In this document: positions 10,219 through 24,000 of the stretch, one piece after another
How the letters are laid out: each line of letters begins with the position of its first letter
How positions within the stretch are numbered: position 1 is the first letter of the stretch
Assembly: GCA_018894105.1 (NCBI GenBank)
Contig: CM032128.1
Span: 25,815,299 to 25,879,298, forward strand
DNA: 64,000 nt
Reading direction: 5' to 3'
Origin: Jacaranda mimosifolia
Lineage: Eukaryota > Streptophyta > Magnoliopsida > Lamiales > Bignoniaceae
The notes under the pieces: model-generated
The model's database searches: none
Told to the model about the DNA's origin: nothing
Seen by the model: only the letters and a program-made list of their open reading frames with translations
Program-made: the position numbers and the translations under genes

Positions 10219-12972
10219 TGTAATGCCCCAATTGGGAGGCGCCTGCTCCCGTACAAGGTGCTACCCACTTTACCACAAGTCTCCTGAATTATAGAAAATA
10301 CATTTTCAAGAAATTCCTAAGGTAATTAATTTCTACAACATCATCCATCAGATGTGCAATTCTGAACCGAAATATCTCGAATCACACTTAGCACTTCTAT
10401 CACCCTTAATACCTTATGTGTCGCCCGGGTTAATCAATCTTCGTCACTCGATCTCATCTGGGGTAAAGAACAAAAAATAACAATAAAGTAACGTAAGTCC
10501 AAAAGACTTAGTGGGATAGGTTAGTAATAGCAATAGAGTGACAATTTCACAAATATTTCATATGTGAGACAAGTAGAAGTATAAATATTCCCAGAAGTTG
10601 TGAGAGAAGGTTTTACTCAAATTTTGAGGTGATCCATCTCACCACCATTCCATATCAGTTATGAGACTTCACAAACTTCACTATCTCTCATGAAGGTTTT
10701 AAACCTCAACCATGATCAGAAAAGGGTCGATATGCCATTTGCACGTCCACTGGATTCTAGTCAAATATTTCAATTTTAAAGCATAAGCATCGGTATATCA
10801 TATAAACTAAATAAAGTTTAGTAAAATATTTTCATTGTTAAGCTATTGATGATTCTGCTACCTTGTCACTCCACTTTCGAAAATATGAAAATTCTTATCC
10901 CTCCGTCTTGAGTGATCAACTCGGATAATTAAACAAACAAAAGACACGGCTAGCTACATGTCTCGTCCCCCCTATAGCTAGCTTCCTCCAGCTGACTACA
11001 GAGCCAAATGTATTTAATTGGGTATCGGCCAGAGATCAGTCATTGTCGGTCCATTCCGCCCGGTCCATCTCCTAAAGCTAATCCCAAGGCCAGCCCCAAG
11101 GGTATCCAGTAATCAGTATAATATATGCATCCAATAGCATTTTATATAACACGTCATTCTGTCATGACAAACAGTAATCAAATAATCAATATCGGACTCA
11201 TTTCCATATAGCAGCCATGGCTATGAAGGAAAATATATCTCAAAATCAACATTTTACATAATACGTCATTTCGCCATTATAGACCGTACCAGATGATCAA
11301 CATCTGCAACCTCTAGTCACAATCATGGTTATGACAGTAAATATATCTCAAAGCTGATTTTTTCAACTTCCTCAACACAATCGCCAAATTTTAGATAAAG
11401 CGACATTAATCAATATCAATAAAAGCGCTCGGAATAAAAGGGCGATGTGGAGTACTATTTTCAACACATAGATTGAAGAAAATTAAGTGATTAGGATATA
11501 TAACAAGTATATATGTTCTTTTCCCAGCAAAGGAATCTCATATTATTGAGTATAAACTCACCTGGCAAATGCAGAGGAGTTCCTAGTCATATAGTCGCTC
11601 AGGTCCTGGCTTCCTAGTCAAACCAAGCACTATTATAAGATAGCTCAGGTTATCATTCTTTCAACCTTCTGAATCTTAAGGATAAATATCACTAATGTAT
11701 TTATCAAACTTAAGGATATTCTGACATAATCCTAATAATCCTTAGAGGTATGAACAGCCTATGACCTTGTTTTCTGATCGATTCAAAATTCAGATTAAAT
11801 AAACTAAAACTATATTGAGTTGATTTTCGAATCAAAATTCTTAATGTACTTAAACATCCTTATCAAGTTCCCTGGTTACTTTAGCTATTTGGTCATAATT
11901 CCCTCAAATTTCATGGCACGCTGAAATGTTTAACATAGTCATACATCATTGCCCCTAACTCGATGAATCAGTAAACAAGTAATTAAGATCTTACTTAAGG
12001 TCCTCACGGTATTCTTTCGAGATGATTAAATTCACTATTATAATAATTCTGAAATTAATTTATAACTTGAGTTAAATTATAGTTTGACAATCTTAGTTCA
12101 TGTTGGGATTAGGTTCGAATTCAAAATTCCAATCATAATCGGTAAATTAATTGAATTTAAATTCAATTATAAAATTTACCTAAATTGAATCGAATTGAGA
12201 TCAAATTTCAAGCTGAAAATAGCTCAGATACGTCCGAAATTCAATTCTGCATAAACTGCCTAAATGCTGCCATCACACACCGCTGTCAGAGATGAGAACC
12301 AACACCTCCACCTGATGCGCCTTGCTGAGCCCAACAAAACCCCCAAAATAATTTAAGAATTGGTGACCATTTGGCCAGTCAATTGGCTATCCAAAGTTGC
12401 AACAAAACCCTAACCCCTATCGTCGACCACCATCGTTAATTCTCCCACCGTCACCAACTAAAACCTAAAATTGGGACCACCAGTAACCTACCCACCTCCT
12501 CGAGACCAAAATCCACTCAAACCCAACCACTTTCCACCGTCATAAGAGGTGAAACTGCCATGCCGCTGCGAGCTCACGGTCACCTTCATTTTCCAGCGAA
12601 TTCATCAGTTGTTTTTGGTGAATATAGGTATGGTTGTGTTCATCGTGAGGAGAGGAACATTTTTGTGTAGTTGGTTTTGGGTTTCATGGCCGTTCGCCTG
12701 CAATTCGCCGTCGGGAAAAGTTTGGGCTGCGTTTGAAAATTTAAAGAATTTCTGTCCTTTATTTTATATATATATATATATGCATTTTTCGTTATTTTCA
12801 AATTAGCCCCACACTTTCTAATCGACTCAATTTTCACCCCAAAACTTTCAAACCGTCTTCACTTTGGTCCCTGGCCTTCAATTGAGTCCCCTAACTTCTA
12901 TTTCTTACACATTGACCCCTGGAAAATAATATTTTTCAACGGTTGTGATACTATTGGTGTAAACACTCTTCA
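10219..12972 (-). mobile_element. Probable gypsy solo LTR, minus orientation
   Basis: About 2.75 kb starting TGTAATGCCCC on the plus strand and ending in CA near 12972, flanked by a 4-bp direct repeat TTAG (10215-10218 and 12973-12976). Read on the minus strand it has the layout of long gypsy (chromovirus-like) LTRs: a 'remaining-lane' region with CCAGGGACCAAAGTGAAGAC-type sequence, a GC-rich middle, GCCAGGTGAGTTTATACTC, and a GGGGCATTACA end. No gag or pol coding sequence lies next to it, so it is read as a solo LTR. Borders and orientation are inferred by eye, and the short flanking repeat could be chance. Confidence 0.5.
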
Positions 12973-13273
12973 TTAGAAGAGCATATTCTCTACTATACTA
13001 GGGAACTATATTTCCATTATTAAATTTTTCCTATAATCATATCACGCATAGAAATTGATGTCGTCTTAAGGAGTTTGTATTTGCAATAAATTTTATTTCG
13101 TAAGTGTTGATGAACAAATGAATTATATAATTATATGGGCTTTCAAAGGATATATATTTTGCAGATCCGATTGTTTCACAATAGACTAAATTTCATTCTT
13201 GAAATTTAAACATTTTAATTTATATTTTCCCAATTTCAAAATAATTTTTAAAAACCTTGTTTGGATGTTGTCT

Positions 13274-13775
13274 ATGGGTGTAAATAGGACGAGCTATCTT
13301 GTGGGTTTCATGAATTGAGCCCAAGTACTTGAGTTATTTTGAGTTCGATCTATATTTATGTGAGTTCAAGTCTAGATTTCAAAACGTCTATATTTAGGCT
13401 CAAGTTCATGAGCCAATATATAATTAAATACTATTTTTATTTTATTAATAAATTAATTACTATTATTTTATTTGGAGTTTGAACTCGAGTTCAATCCCTA
13501 TTTTATTAATAAAGTAATTACTATTATTTTATTTGGAGTTTGAACTCAAGTTCAATCCCATAGTTGTTTACAACTTATTTGACAATTCAAGGTTAAGTAA
13601 GTCCAACCAATTCAAGCTTGACTTGCAAGTCGAGTTCGAATTTTCATTGAATCGAACTCAAGCCCAAAATATTGAGTGCATTGAACTCATGCTCGAGCAT
13701 AATATACATATTCTGAGTTCGACTTTGAGTTCAAAAATTTTTCTTCAAGCTCGGCTTAACTTGTTTACACCTTTA
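13274..13775. mobile_element. hAT-like non-autonomous element
   Basis: Imperfect inverted ends: left GGGTGTAAATAGGACGAGCT, right (reverse complement) AAAGGTGTAAACAAGTTAAGCCGAGC. The interior is full of GAGTTCGA/CGAGTTCAA words, the same type as the hAT element at 30220-31739. It contains a 60-bp tandem duplication at 13440-13560. No clear 8-bp target duplication was seen. Confidence 0.5.
13440..13560. repeat. Tandem duplication, two units of about 60 bp
   Basis: Units 13440-13500 and 13501-13560 are nearly identical, each running from TTTTATTAATAAA to GAGTTCAATCCC. They lie inside the hAT-like element. Confidence 0.9.
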
Positions 13776-13823
13776 CGTTTGACAAATACTTAGATTTATT
13801 TGGATTTGAAATTCATAGACTTA

Positions 13824-14171
13824 GGCACCATTTGGTTTCATTTCCACACCCTATTTTCACATTTTCTACTATTTTAGAAATAAAAACCATCACTTTTTAC
13901 ACATTTTCACCCAACATTATTTTCATTTTCAAAACACATTCTCCAATAACCTGTATATCTTCTCCCTATAACCTATATATCTTCTCTCTCTCTATTTCAT
14001 TATTTCTATCTCTCTCCACCTACAACCTATTAAAACCAACATAATCATTACATTTCCAAATATTTCATCCAAATACATTTTCATTTTCACATCACATCAC
14101 ATAACTAATTTTCACCAAAATAGAAATGCTAGAAAGTGAAAATGAAAATGAAAATAAAACCAAACGATCCC
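13824..14171. mobile_element. Tourist-like MITE (PIF/Harbinger type), 348 bp
   Basis: Flanked by TTA direct repeats (13821-13823 and 14172-14174). The ends GGCACCATTTGGTTTCATTTCC and GGGATCGTTTGGTTTTATTTTC (reverse complement of the right end) are imperfect inverted repeats with the TTTGGTTT core common in this MITE class. It has no coding capacity. Confidence 0.8.
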
Positions 14172-14174
14172 TTA

Positions 14175-15778
14175 AAAATCAAAGAAATTTATTGTATTTG
14201 ATATTATAAGTATTATAATCTATATTATTATAAAAAGAAAGACGATTTTGTGTTTAAAGTGAAAGTTATTTGTGGTTTTTTACATAATTTACCGTTCAAT
14301 TATTTCAGCAACTAAAATGGGTAATGCAGCTTGAAGAATAAAATGAAGAATCCAATACAAAAAGGTGGTTTTGATACCAAATTTATTAATATTCCAAATT
14401 TCTCCTATAAGTTTCTCTATAGAAATAATGATTCAATAAGGTTACAATTGTATTTTTCACAAAATTCACAAATCCACAAATTCGTATTGTCAAAATTCTA
14501 TCTTCTATTTTTTTTTTATCATATCAAAATATCTAACAAAATTTTAATTTTACTTATAATTTAAATTATTTCATATATTAATTTTAAATAATTTAATAAG
14601 TAATTTTATACACGCAAAAATTACGTGCAACAACTGTTAGTTATTCATAAATGTAACAATTCATATATTAAAAGCATCCCCTGCGATGAGAAATTCAATT
14701 AGCCATAGTTGAACCAGATATTTTCTGAATCTGACGTGGCATTGTATGATTGGCCTGGCCTACCTTCGGAGACGTGGCTCCGCGGCCCATAACTCCCATC
14801 CATAATTCAGTTTCGTCCTCAGGTCAAAATTCCCTACCGTATCTTATGGTACAGTTTCTAAAGTACCAAACGCTTTATGTGGGTTGTATGTTAGACTAAC
14901 ACATGAAAAGCACACGCTGCTGGTCAAATGTACAATAACTCTGAGCGATTGAAAAAAAATGTTTCAAATATCGGAGAATGGGATTTTGCAAGAAATAATA
15001 AATGCTATTAGCCTTTTATGAATTTTGATGTTGCACTTCACCCGGTTTCCCGTCTGAAACTAAAACCCTCTCTCTGTCTCTGTGAAAATTACACGTACTG
15101 AAGGTGGCCCGATCTGTCCGTTTGAAATTGAAGAGATTAGATTACAGGGAGAGAGAAATAAGAACCCCATCGGTTTCCTCTTCTGCGAAGGTTTTTCTTC
15201 CGCCTTATCTCTCTGTTCATGTGTGTATGTGCATTTGCGTTTCTCTATATGCAGACATGTATCTATATTTATGTTTATTCGTTCATTTTTGTGAATCAAG
15301 ATTAATTTTGTCGTGTGGATTTCTGTTCTATATGGAATTAAATAATGTGGGTCTTTGATTGAATTCAATAATTAATTCGAAAATTTTTCAGGGATGTGGC
15401 TCGTTGATTCTTGGATTGGATTTTTGTGATATGGGTTCTTGTTCTAGGCGTGATCTTAGGAATTAATTGGCCCATACCTAAGGAAAAATTATGTCATCAC
15501 ATTGGATAAAGAAAAAAAATAGAGAATTTTTAGTGCCCTGATAACTTACAAGCTAATCTTGGTTCAGATTCCATGTTCTTTGTAATAGGGTATGCAGAAG
15601 ACGTAAAGTCTGATTGCATTTTTATCTCTGCTTCTTCATTTAAAGATTCTTGGAAAGATTACAACTTGATGTGCTTTTTGATTATTTATCATTTTGTATC
15701 TTAATGTTTTTCAATTTTTTGTGGTGTAGTTTCTTTTGGGGAAAACCGAGGACAGTTTGGAATTTCAATAAGATTACG
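14175..15778. other. Upstream region and probable 5' non-coding exon of SPP
   Basis: AT-rich to about 14,690, then a more mixed stretch that is probably the SPP promoter and 5' leader. A 5' UTR intron is likely, with a possible donor after TTCTGCGAAG near 15189. The short open frames on both strands between 15060 and 15370 lie in this leader and show no recognisable protein. Exact transcription start cannot be read from sequence. Confidence 0.4.
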
Positions 15779-18700
15779 ATGATGAATAATGAGCGTCTGG
15801 CTAATTTGGCCCTAGCAGGTACGATTTTCCTTTTTTCCCTTTCAGTGAGTCCATTTGCTTTCATGATGGTAAAAACTGTGGCAAATTGAAGCTATGATTT
15901 GCTACTTATATTTCCTCCCTTACTCAGTTTGCATCGTGATCAGTTATGTTTATTTGTTTAGTTGCTTAGTACTTTCCGTCTACCATTTACATCAACTCTG
16001 AATTTTCCTAAAGGCCTAGATTGTTAATGAATCAATCTGGATTTTTCAGTTCTTGGATGATCTTTTTTCATTGTTAGGTGTGTCAGATTTATAGTAATCT
16101 AAAGACTTGATGAAATTACAAGGTCAATGAAATTTCATGTGACAGTTTTGTGGGTGTGCCATAGGTCATGTATCTATTGTCTTCTATACTCATGTACATT
16201 GAACTTGCACATGGGAACATATGTTTCTCTCTGAAAGTTTGGTGCTCATATCTTATTGGACGACTTATAAATTAATAATCATGAAAAATATACATATATA
16301 GTAACATTTATGCTTTCATGGTTGTGTTTGTTTTAGAACATCACATTGTGATCATGTGCTTTTACCTTAACCTGCAGGTTTGACCCTGGCCCCACTTGTT
16401 GTGAAGGTAGACCCAAATTTAAATGTCATTTTGACTGCTTGTCTAACAGTGTATGTGGGTTGCTACCGTTCGGTCAAGCCAACTCCACCATCAGTAAGTT
16501 TAGCATTGAAATCCATTTCCAGCAACTCAGTGTGGTGCTATTAGGAATTTGTTGTGTTCACCTTTTCTTATCCATGCTATTATTTTGCAGGAGACGATGT
16601 CCAATGAACATGCGATGCGATTCCCATTGGTTGGGAGTGCAATGTTGTTATCACTGTTTTTGCTTTTCAAATTTCTATCAAAAGACTTGGTTAATGCTGT
16701 ATTGACGTGCTACTTTTTCGTGCTTGGGATCATTGCACTTTCGTATGTGTCCCCCATATGGGCTGTCCTAATATACATATATATACTTTAATTCTGTGTA
16801 ATATCTTATTTTTACATTAGAGAATAATCCTATTTGTTTATCAACCTTCATGTTTCTTGTTGATTTTGTAGGGCAACATTATTACCTGCAATCAAAAGAT
16901 TTCTTCCCAAACCATGGAATGATAATATCATTGTTTGGCGTTTCCCATATATCCGGTGTACGGACTCGCTCATGCCTTTTTATCTGATTCTTTTGGGATA
17001 GCTACAATTTGGGTCCCATTTCCTTGAATAAATACTTTACTTTTCCAAAAGTACTTCTAGTTAAGGTCGAAAGAACATAGCATGATGGTTAAGGATTCTT
17101 AGCTATTTATTGGAGTTGAAGCATAAAGTTGCAGAGTTCAATGCATCTTCAAAAATAAATCAATTGTAATATATATATACACATATATATTTTAAATTTC
17201 TGATGTCACCTATATGCAGGGAGAAGTTCTCATATAGGGCTTGAGAATGTCTAGTGGCTTCACAAATGTTCACTTTGTGTTTAGTAACATTCATTGGTAT
17301 ACATGACAGATATAATTTGCTCAAAAAAGCCAAATTGTGTCATGGAAATTTGAACGAAATTATTTTCGTTTGCCTATATTGAATTCTCATACACCAGATC
17401 ACACTATTTTGTTTGTAATGTTTATGCAATATGATTTTGAAAATTTTAAACTGTATCTCACTGCAAAGTTGAGGATTTTGTATGTAAGAATGCACATATT
17501 TGGTCCTCTTTTATACTATGTTCTTCGTTTTCCGCAGATCAGATTTGATTTTTTGACATACAGAAATGATGTTTTTTCGAAGAGTGAGAAGGGGTTTATA
17601 CAGAAAATGAAGTAAAATTGACAAGGTCGATTACAATGATTACTTAGTTGACTTGTTTATGAGAGAGGTTCTATAATTTGTATATGATGCTGATTTATGC
17701 TTCTGCATAAAGTTGACTATCTTCCTGATTATAGATTATCCTAAAACTTGATCTGATTAAGCTTTTCAAACGCCAGCATTTGATATTATTGCCAATTTTA
17801 TAGTCCATTATTGAAAAACTCTTACTGGGTTTTGAAGAGTTTGGAGATGATTGGTTTTTCTAATCTCAATTAATTTCTTTATTGATTGAAAGTATAGGTT
17901 CTCTTAGCCTTCTTTTGATCTGCTTCACATCATATTGCATTTTTTATGCAGAATGATATTTATCTCTGCAAATTTGTTGTACAGCTCTGGAGGTCGAGTT
18001 TACAAAATCACAGGTCATTGCAGCAATTCCTGGAACCTTCTTTTGTGCTTGGTATGCTTCAAAAAAGCATTGGCTAGCTAACAATATCTTGGGGCTCGCT
18101 TTCTGCATTCAGGTTAGATAGGACCACAAATTTGTCTAAGCTTTATTTACATCAAAAGCGCAAGCACTTGCAAATGCATGAAATTGAACTCATATAGCCA
18201 GAATGTAAAGCCTTCATATCAGTGAAGTATTTTCTTTTCATGTATAAGTTTCAAGGAGAAAAGCTTTAACTAACCTCTATCATGTCTTTTTCTGGGGAAA
18301 AAAAAATTTCAGGGAATTGAAATGCTTTCACTTGGCTCGTTTAAGACTGGTGCTATCCTCTTGGTAAGAATGGCATTATTGTCCATGCTTGTCCATGCTA
18401 ATGTCTGTATGATATATAAAACTTGTATGTTCGGATATTATCTTATGATTCATACTGTTTTATGCAATGTTTTATTGTCCTTACTTGATGTGTATGTCTT
18501 AAAAATTGCAGACTGGTCTTTTTGTATATGACATATTCTGGGTCTTTTTTACCCCTGTGATGGTTAGCGTTGCTAAATCCTTTGATGCTCCTATAAAGGT
18601 TCGTACCTCAAATCTATTAACAACATGTCTACCTGTCATGGTGGTAATGACTTTTGACTATCCTGTTTCATAGCTTTTTTGTATTATAATTTTGCAGCTT

Positions 18701-19540
18701 TTATTCCCAACATCAGATTCTGCACGTCCGTTTTCAATGTTAGGACTTGGTGATATAGTGATTCCTGGTATGAAGTTGACTGTCAATTTCAAACTTTAAA
18801 CTTTCGTGCAGCTAGAAAATCCTCTGTCCACCTGCTGCAGAATGCATGTGGTTGTCCAAAATTTTAAGGTTTATTTTCACTTTTTCAGGAATTTTTGTTG
18901 CATTGGCATTAAGATTTGATGTTTCCAGAGGAAAAGAAAGCCAATATTTCAAGAGCGCTTTTGTAGGATACACAATTGGTTTGGTCCTCACTATCATTGT
19001 AATGAACTGGTTTCAAGCAGCACAGGTGAAGAATCTTTTCTTAAAAAATTGGATTTGTCCTCATTTTTATATTTATTTTTGGTTACTGTCCTGGTTTAAT
19101 ATATTGTTGATTCCCAACCTTGTTCCAGCCTGCACTATTGTACATCGTGCCTGCTGTTATTGGATTTTTGGCTGCGCATTGCATATGGAATGGGGAAGTC
19201 AAACCTGTGAGTCATTTATGCTTTTATGTCTATTCTTTTGTAATAATGTTCACATTCTTCCGAATTTTCAGTGGTATATGCTCATGTATATCCAATATTT
19301 AATGTTTTATCCAAACTATTGACCCTTGTTTGAACAATAATGAATGGCAAAGATTTTGGTCTCCTATTCTGGACTTTTAACCATGGAACTTTGTCGATAG
19401 ATACCTTGTACCCTCGCTCCAGTTAATGTTCTGACTGTATTTGTGTATTATGTTCTCTTATGCAGCTGTTGGAATTTGACGAGTCTAAAACGACCAGCTC
19501 TGAAGAAACAGATGCAGATTCAAACAAGAAAGAAGACTGA
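15779..19540 (+). CDS. SPP: Signal peptide peptidase (SPP), ER intramembrane aspartyl protease
   Basis: Coding exons: 15779-15818, 16378-16493, 16591-16742, 16872-16957, 17985-18112, 18313-18363, 18512-18598, 18698-18767, 18889-19025, 19129-19206, 19466-19540; 340 codons, 339 residues, all phases consistent and all introns GT-AG. It is a multi-pass membrane protein closely resembling plant SPP throughout. The catalytic motifs are present: YD in VYDIFWVFFTP (exon 7), GLGD in MLGLGDIVIPG (exon 8), and the PAL motif in QPALLYIVPA (exon 10). Family members cut leftover signal peptides and tail-anchored substrates within the ER membrane. The protein ends KKED, a KKXX-type retrieval signal. A second in-frame ATG at 15782 may be the real start, since relatives begin one residue later. 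Length matches the family (about 340). Confidence 0.95.
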
Positions 19541-19831
19541 GTATTGATTGGTTGATGGAGGTGAAAAGAATTTCCAGTTTATTACAAGAAGACATGTAAA
19601 ACCTTAGCAGTCGTCAAACTAACTTATGCACCACATTAGATTGTTGTATCAGATTTTGGTAATTAGCAAATATAATATTTAGCTCTTTACCGTTGTCCTT
19701 TTATAGATTTCTGTATGTTGATCTATAGTCAGATTTTAATGATACAAATTTTGATGCCTCCAAGCTATTGAAATTCAAATTTTTTTAGGTACTCTTGTTT
19801 GCTAAAAGTTAGTATTTTCAAAGAAGATTTA

Positions 19832-20215
19832 AAGGGTGTTTGGCTAAGTCTATTTTAAACATCTTATAAGTTCGTACATTTTATAAGAAATTTTTGGAGC
19901 TTATAAGATGTTAGATCTTATTTTTAAAATAAATTATTGAAATGTTTGGATAAAATAAGATTTTAGAGCTTATAAGATGTTAATAATGGTAATTTTGTAA
20001 TTAAAATGGTTAAAAATGAAGGAGCTTGTTAAGATTTTAAAAATAAATTAAGGTCTCTTTACCTTTTTAAAGAAGTTTAAAAGTTCCTAACGTGTTATTT
20101 TAGAATTTTAGAATTTTTTTTTTTTTAAATTATCAAACATTTTTTATTAATTTTTAAGTTCTTAAACATCTTATAAGATATTTTGATGATATTATAAGCT
20201 AACCCAAACACCCTC
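19832..20215. mobile_element. Tourist-like MITE, 384 bp
   Basis: TTA target duplications at 19829-19831 and 20216-20218. Ends AAGGGTGTTTGGCTAAG and, reversed, GAGGGTGTTTGGGTTAGC. Sub-terminal words ACATCTTATAAG repeat in both orientations. It sits in the spacer between the convergent SPP and homeodomain genes, just past the SPP 3' UTR. Confidence 0.85.
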
Positions 20216-20218
20216 TTA

Positions 20219-21077
20219 ATTACATTTACATTCCCCTTGAAAAAGTTTAATCATAATTTTTTCCTCCTAACTTTCAAAATTTTCAAAATCCCGTTTGGAA
20301 GTAACTTCATTTAAAAATTAAAAGTTGAATTACATTATTTATTTATTAAGTGATCGTACTACCATAATATTTATATATTTGAGGGAGTTGCATCTACGGA
20401 CAGATTGTAATTATGAATAGTGTATTCAAGAGAGAGAACTATCATGACTGGTACCCTCGTAGATGAGATCATTGTTATCAGATAATACTATGTATAAAAG
20501 ATGAAGTTTGACTGTCGATTTCAAACAAACAATGTATTGAACCAAAACAATATTATGTTGCAAATAATACTACCAAGTTGGCATAGTATATATCATTAAG
20601 TTCAGCGCAAATAATTTGTACACTAGCTCAATCCATTAGCATCATTACTCACGTTCATATACAATTGGAAGAAACCATGTTAAGGGCAATAATAGAAAAA
20701 TATTGTAGAATTTTTTGGCATGTCGGCAAGCTATACTGCCCAAGTTAAAGTTCTGCAACGCCATTATCAGCTTTTGCCGGTGCAAGTGCATTTAGACATA
20801 ATATATGTAAAGAAGAAGGAAAAAGATTTAAAAAAAAAAAAAAAAGGTTGCTTCTGTACAAGAAAATTAAATAACTGAGAAAAGATAATAATCACATAAG
20901 GCCATTGTCCTTTTTGGCAATTACAGCTGTTACTAAAACAGCTTGCTAATGTCACATTGCTGGGGGAAGAGAGAGAAGAAGGAGAACTGTACAACATTTC
21001 TGATAGTCCCATTATTGAGCTAATAAGCATCCTTAGGCCATCCATCCATGCCTTGCTCTTAACTTACTGCCATTTTC
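20219..21077. other. Spacer and 3' UTR of the homeodomain gene
   Basis: 20219 to about 20750 shows nothing recognisable. From about 20750 to 21077 the sequence is the likely minus-strand 3' UTR of the homeodomain gene, including a 16-A run near 20830. Confidence 0.5.
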
Positions 21078-24000
21078 TTACTCCAGTGAAGAACTTGTCT
21101 CTGCGCTTCCTGCATCTTCACTAAAACTAGATGGCATCTCTGCTGCAGACCTAATATGCATAACCGTATGTGAGAAATCAGGAAAAAGAGTGTGAAAATA
21201 AAATTGCACCCAATTAGAACAACATAATGACAACTTTGGTTCTACAAAAAGAATAAAATACAAAATGACACAACAAACATTCATAGCATCTCCACAACAA
21301 GGGTGTCCATAATCCCTTCAGTTCTTAGCATCTTATCCAATATAACATGGATCTGTATACATTTTCATGTGGATATGATTGTATTTATCGGATAGAATTG
21401 AGGAAGAAGGGGATGAGGGTGTCCATAAATGTCTTATGAACACTACTGTTTAGAATGCATGTCTTAATGCGACCTCTATCCACTATTATGTAATTTTGGG
21501 ACGAGAAGAAAAAATCTTAGCTAGATGCTAATTGCTAGTGGTTCTCCATTACTTTGTACCAAAAGCAGTGCCAAAAAGTAAGGTGGACAGAGCATTCCAG
21601 AAGCTTCAAGGTCAAGATTGCTATTGACGCAACAATTTTCCAGCAATTCTAAGATAAACATCAAAATCCAGTAACTAATTTCAGGCTAAACAATGCCAAA
21701 CCTTATGACTCGATAGGTCCCTGGTTGATTGTCTAACACTGATGATTTCTTCAGATGTGGCTGCTGAGGAAACTCATCCCTCATTCTTTTTAGAGCCTAC
21801 AAATAAGAAAAGATGTTAAGAAAAATTTATTTGAAGTTTGAAACAATACCATTGTGAAATGACATCAAGATAAATGTATACTGTTTGATCCCTGTAAAAA
21901 ACTTACAATGCTATCATTCTTGTTGGGAATCTTGACCTGATTTTCATTTATTATCCTTCTTGGAACGTAAGTTATTCCGTCCTGCATACATCATTATTGA
22001 AAAAAAGAGTGTCAGTATCAAAGTCACAAACAGCATAACTTATTGTCAGGAAGATAAAGTCATTTGTAGACCTTTGCAATCTGTTTGGGCGGCACTTTTT
22101 CGAAAGAATTGTGATATTCAAAAGCTTTCATGGCCAAATTGGATGACCCATTTTCTATAGTTTCTCCATGGAAAGTCTTCCTTCGCACATCATTATACTT
22201 ATGAAAGCTAGACTCTTGTTCCCCTCTCAATTTCCCACCAAAAGGTTGCAGATGAGAATTGCTTGAAACAGAACTCGTTCTCGTAACTTCAACACCCTGT
22301 CTGTATTTCATTCCATAGTAGTCTCTACCCTCGCTACCAGATATATCTCTAGCAGAAACTTCAGGCAATTCTGCATAAGAGTCCCTTCCAGGATAGTAAG
22401 CACCTCTATTGGACAAAGAAGTATTTTGTTTGAACCTTTGGCAAGCATAATTATCAGCGATATCAGACCCTTGCGGCACTTTAAAACTTGTTCTAATCAT
22501 GTTAGAATTGCGAGAAGCCATACTAGAGTCGTATTCACACCCCTGCAAGGGATTGAGATAAAAGAGAAAATACAATTACTTATACTTGAAGCATAACCTA
22601 CTCCCAATCAAGTAGAAAAATCAATGAGTCAGGAACTGTGCATGTTAGCAAGCTTCTGCTTCCATGCTAGCATGGATGTGGTTGAGTAACAAGCACGAGT
22701 GCACAAATTAAGATTCATTTTATGCTACTTGAAAAAAGTAATGGGAACAACTCAGAACGTTGACTAGACCAGGCCCCTCCAGAAAGAAAAAAGAAAATTA
22801 AGCATTTGATGCTGGCCACATGCAATTGGCTCTAGCTCAGGTGTTAAGTTTTTTGGTACTTATTAATCGTTGGAATTAAACGACTATAAAATCAGGCAAG
22901 ATATTCCCTCCAAGTAGGCTGGACGCAACAAAAACTGTTCTAGACAGCAAAATTTGCTCCTGATATTGTACAAGGTTTTGCAATAAACAGAAAAATATTC
23001 TAATATCATCAATAACATCATAATCTCAAAGTTGAACTGCCGCTGTTGCTTCCAAAAATGGTTAGCTAATGGTGGCAAAAGCCAAAAAAGCTTGTAGAAA
23101 ATCAAAAGGCAGCCAAAGGACAGGCAGATAATGCTGGCAACTGAAAGGATTTTAGTACTGTAAGGCCTTTGTTCAAATTTTCGTAGTTTGTGTGAAGCAG
23201 GAAATCAAGAATCATAGAAGTTCATCAAATTAAAAGGAGAAGTATGAAATTGTCCTGCTCAACCAGGCTTTCTTGAAACACCAACCTACAGAAAATTCAA
23301 TTCACCCAACAACCAGCTTGAATACTTATCAGAAGCCTGAATTCTATTGTGAACAGAATCATTTTCCAATGACTTGTTCAGAGCAAAACACAAACGTAAC
23401 CAGCTGCGCACTTCCACTGAGTGGAGGCATCAGTGTAGCAATATCTATGAAAATTTGAAAGAATAAGTTGAACAGGCATTTGTTTAACATACTCCATGAA
23501 AAATCAACATATGCTTGTTGATGCAAGATTCTTGAGCATGATAGAAGTATAATTCCGTTTCTACTGAATCCATCATCTGGAGTTCCTAATCAATTAGTGG
23601 ACACTTTATAACACTTTCAGTTACACACTTTAGAGATCTTTTAAGACTACCAACATCAGCTTTATTTTAAGTACAAGACAGCAATCATGTTTCCTGATTA
23701 TAAATTTGCCAAGCTTATTCCAAATAAATAAAAGCTAAAAAAGAAATCATGCACAAATTCACTTGCCTTGCCAAACTTGGGATGCTGGTGGAATTTTGGA
23801 ATATCTGGTGAGGCAGGCAGACCAGGGTCTCCATTATAGCAAGTTTCTGACAAAAATTATTAGAAGAAAGAGTCAAAAGAACGTGATGAATGACACTAGA
23901 ACAGTCAGACACGGGATCAGTCGCATGTATTGGTATCAAGAAAAACCTGAAATGGCATATAAGATCTCAAGCAAGAAAGAAACATGAAATAGGTGGAAAT

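Noticed and set aside
15060..15368. Open frames on both strands upstream of SPP as small genes
   Set aside because: They fall in the SPP leader and first intron, overlap each other in different frames, and show no conserved motif.
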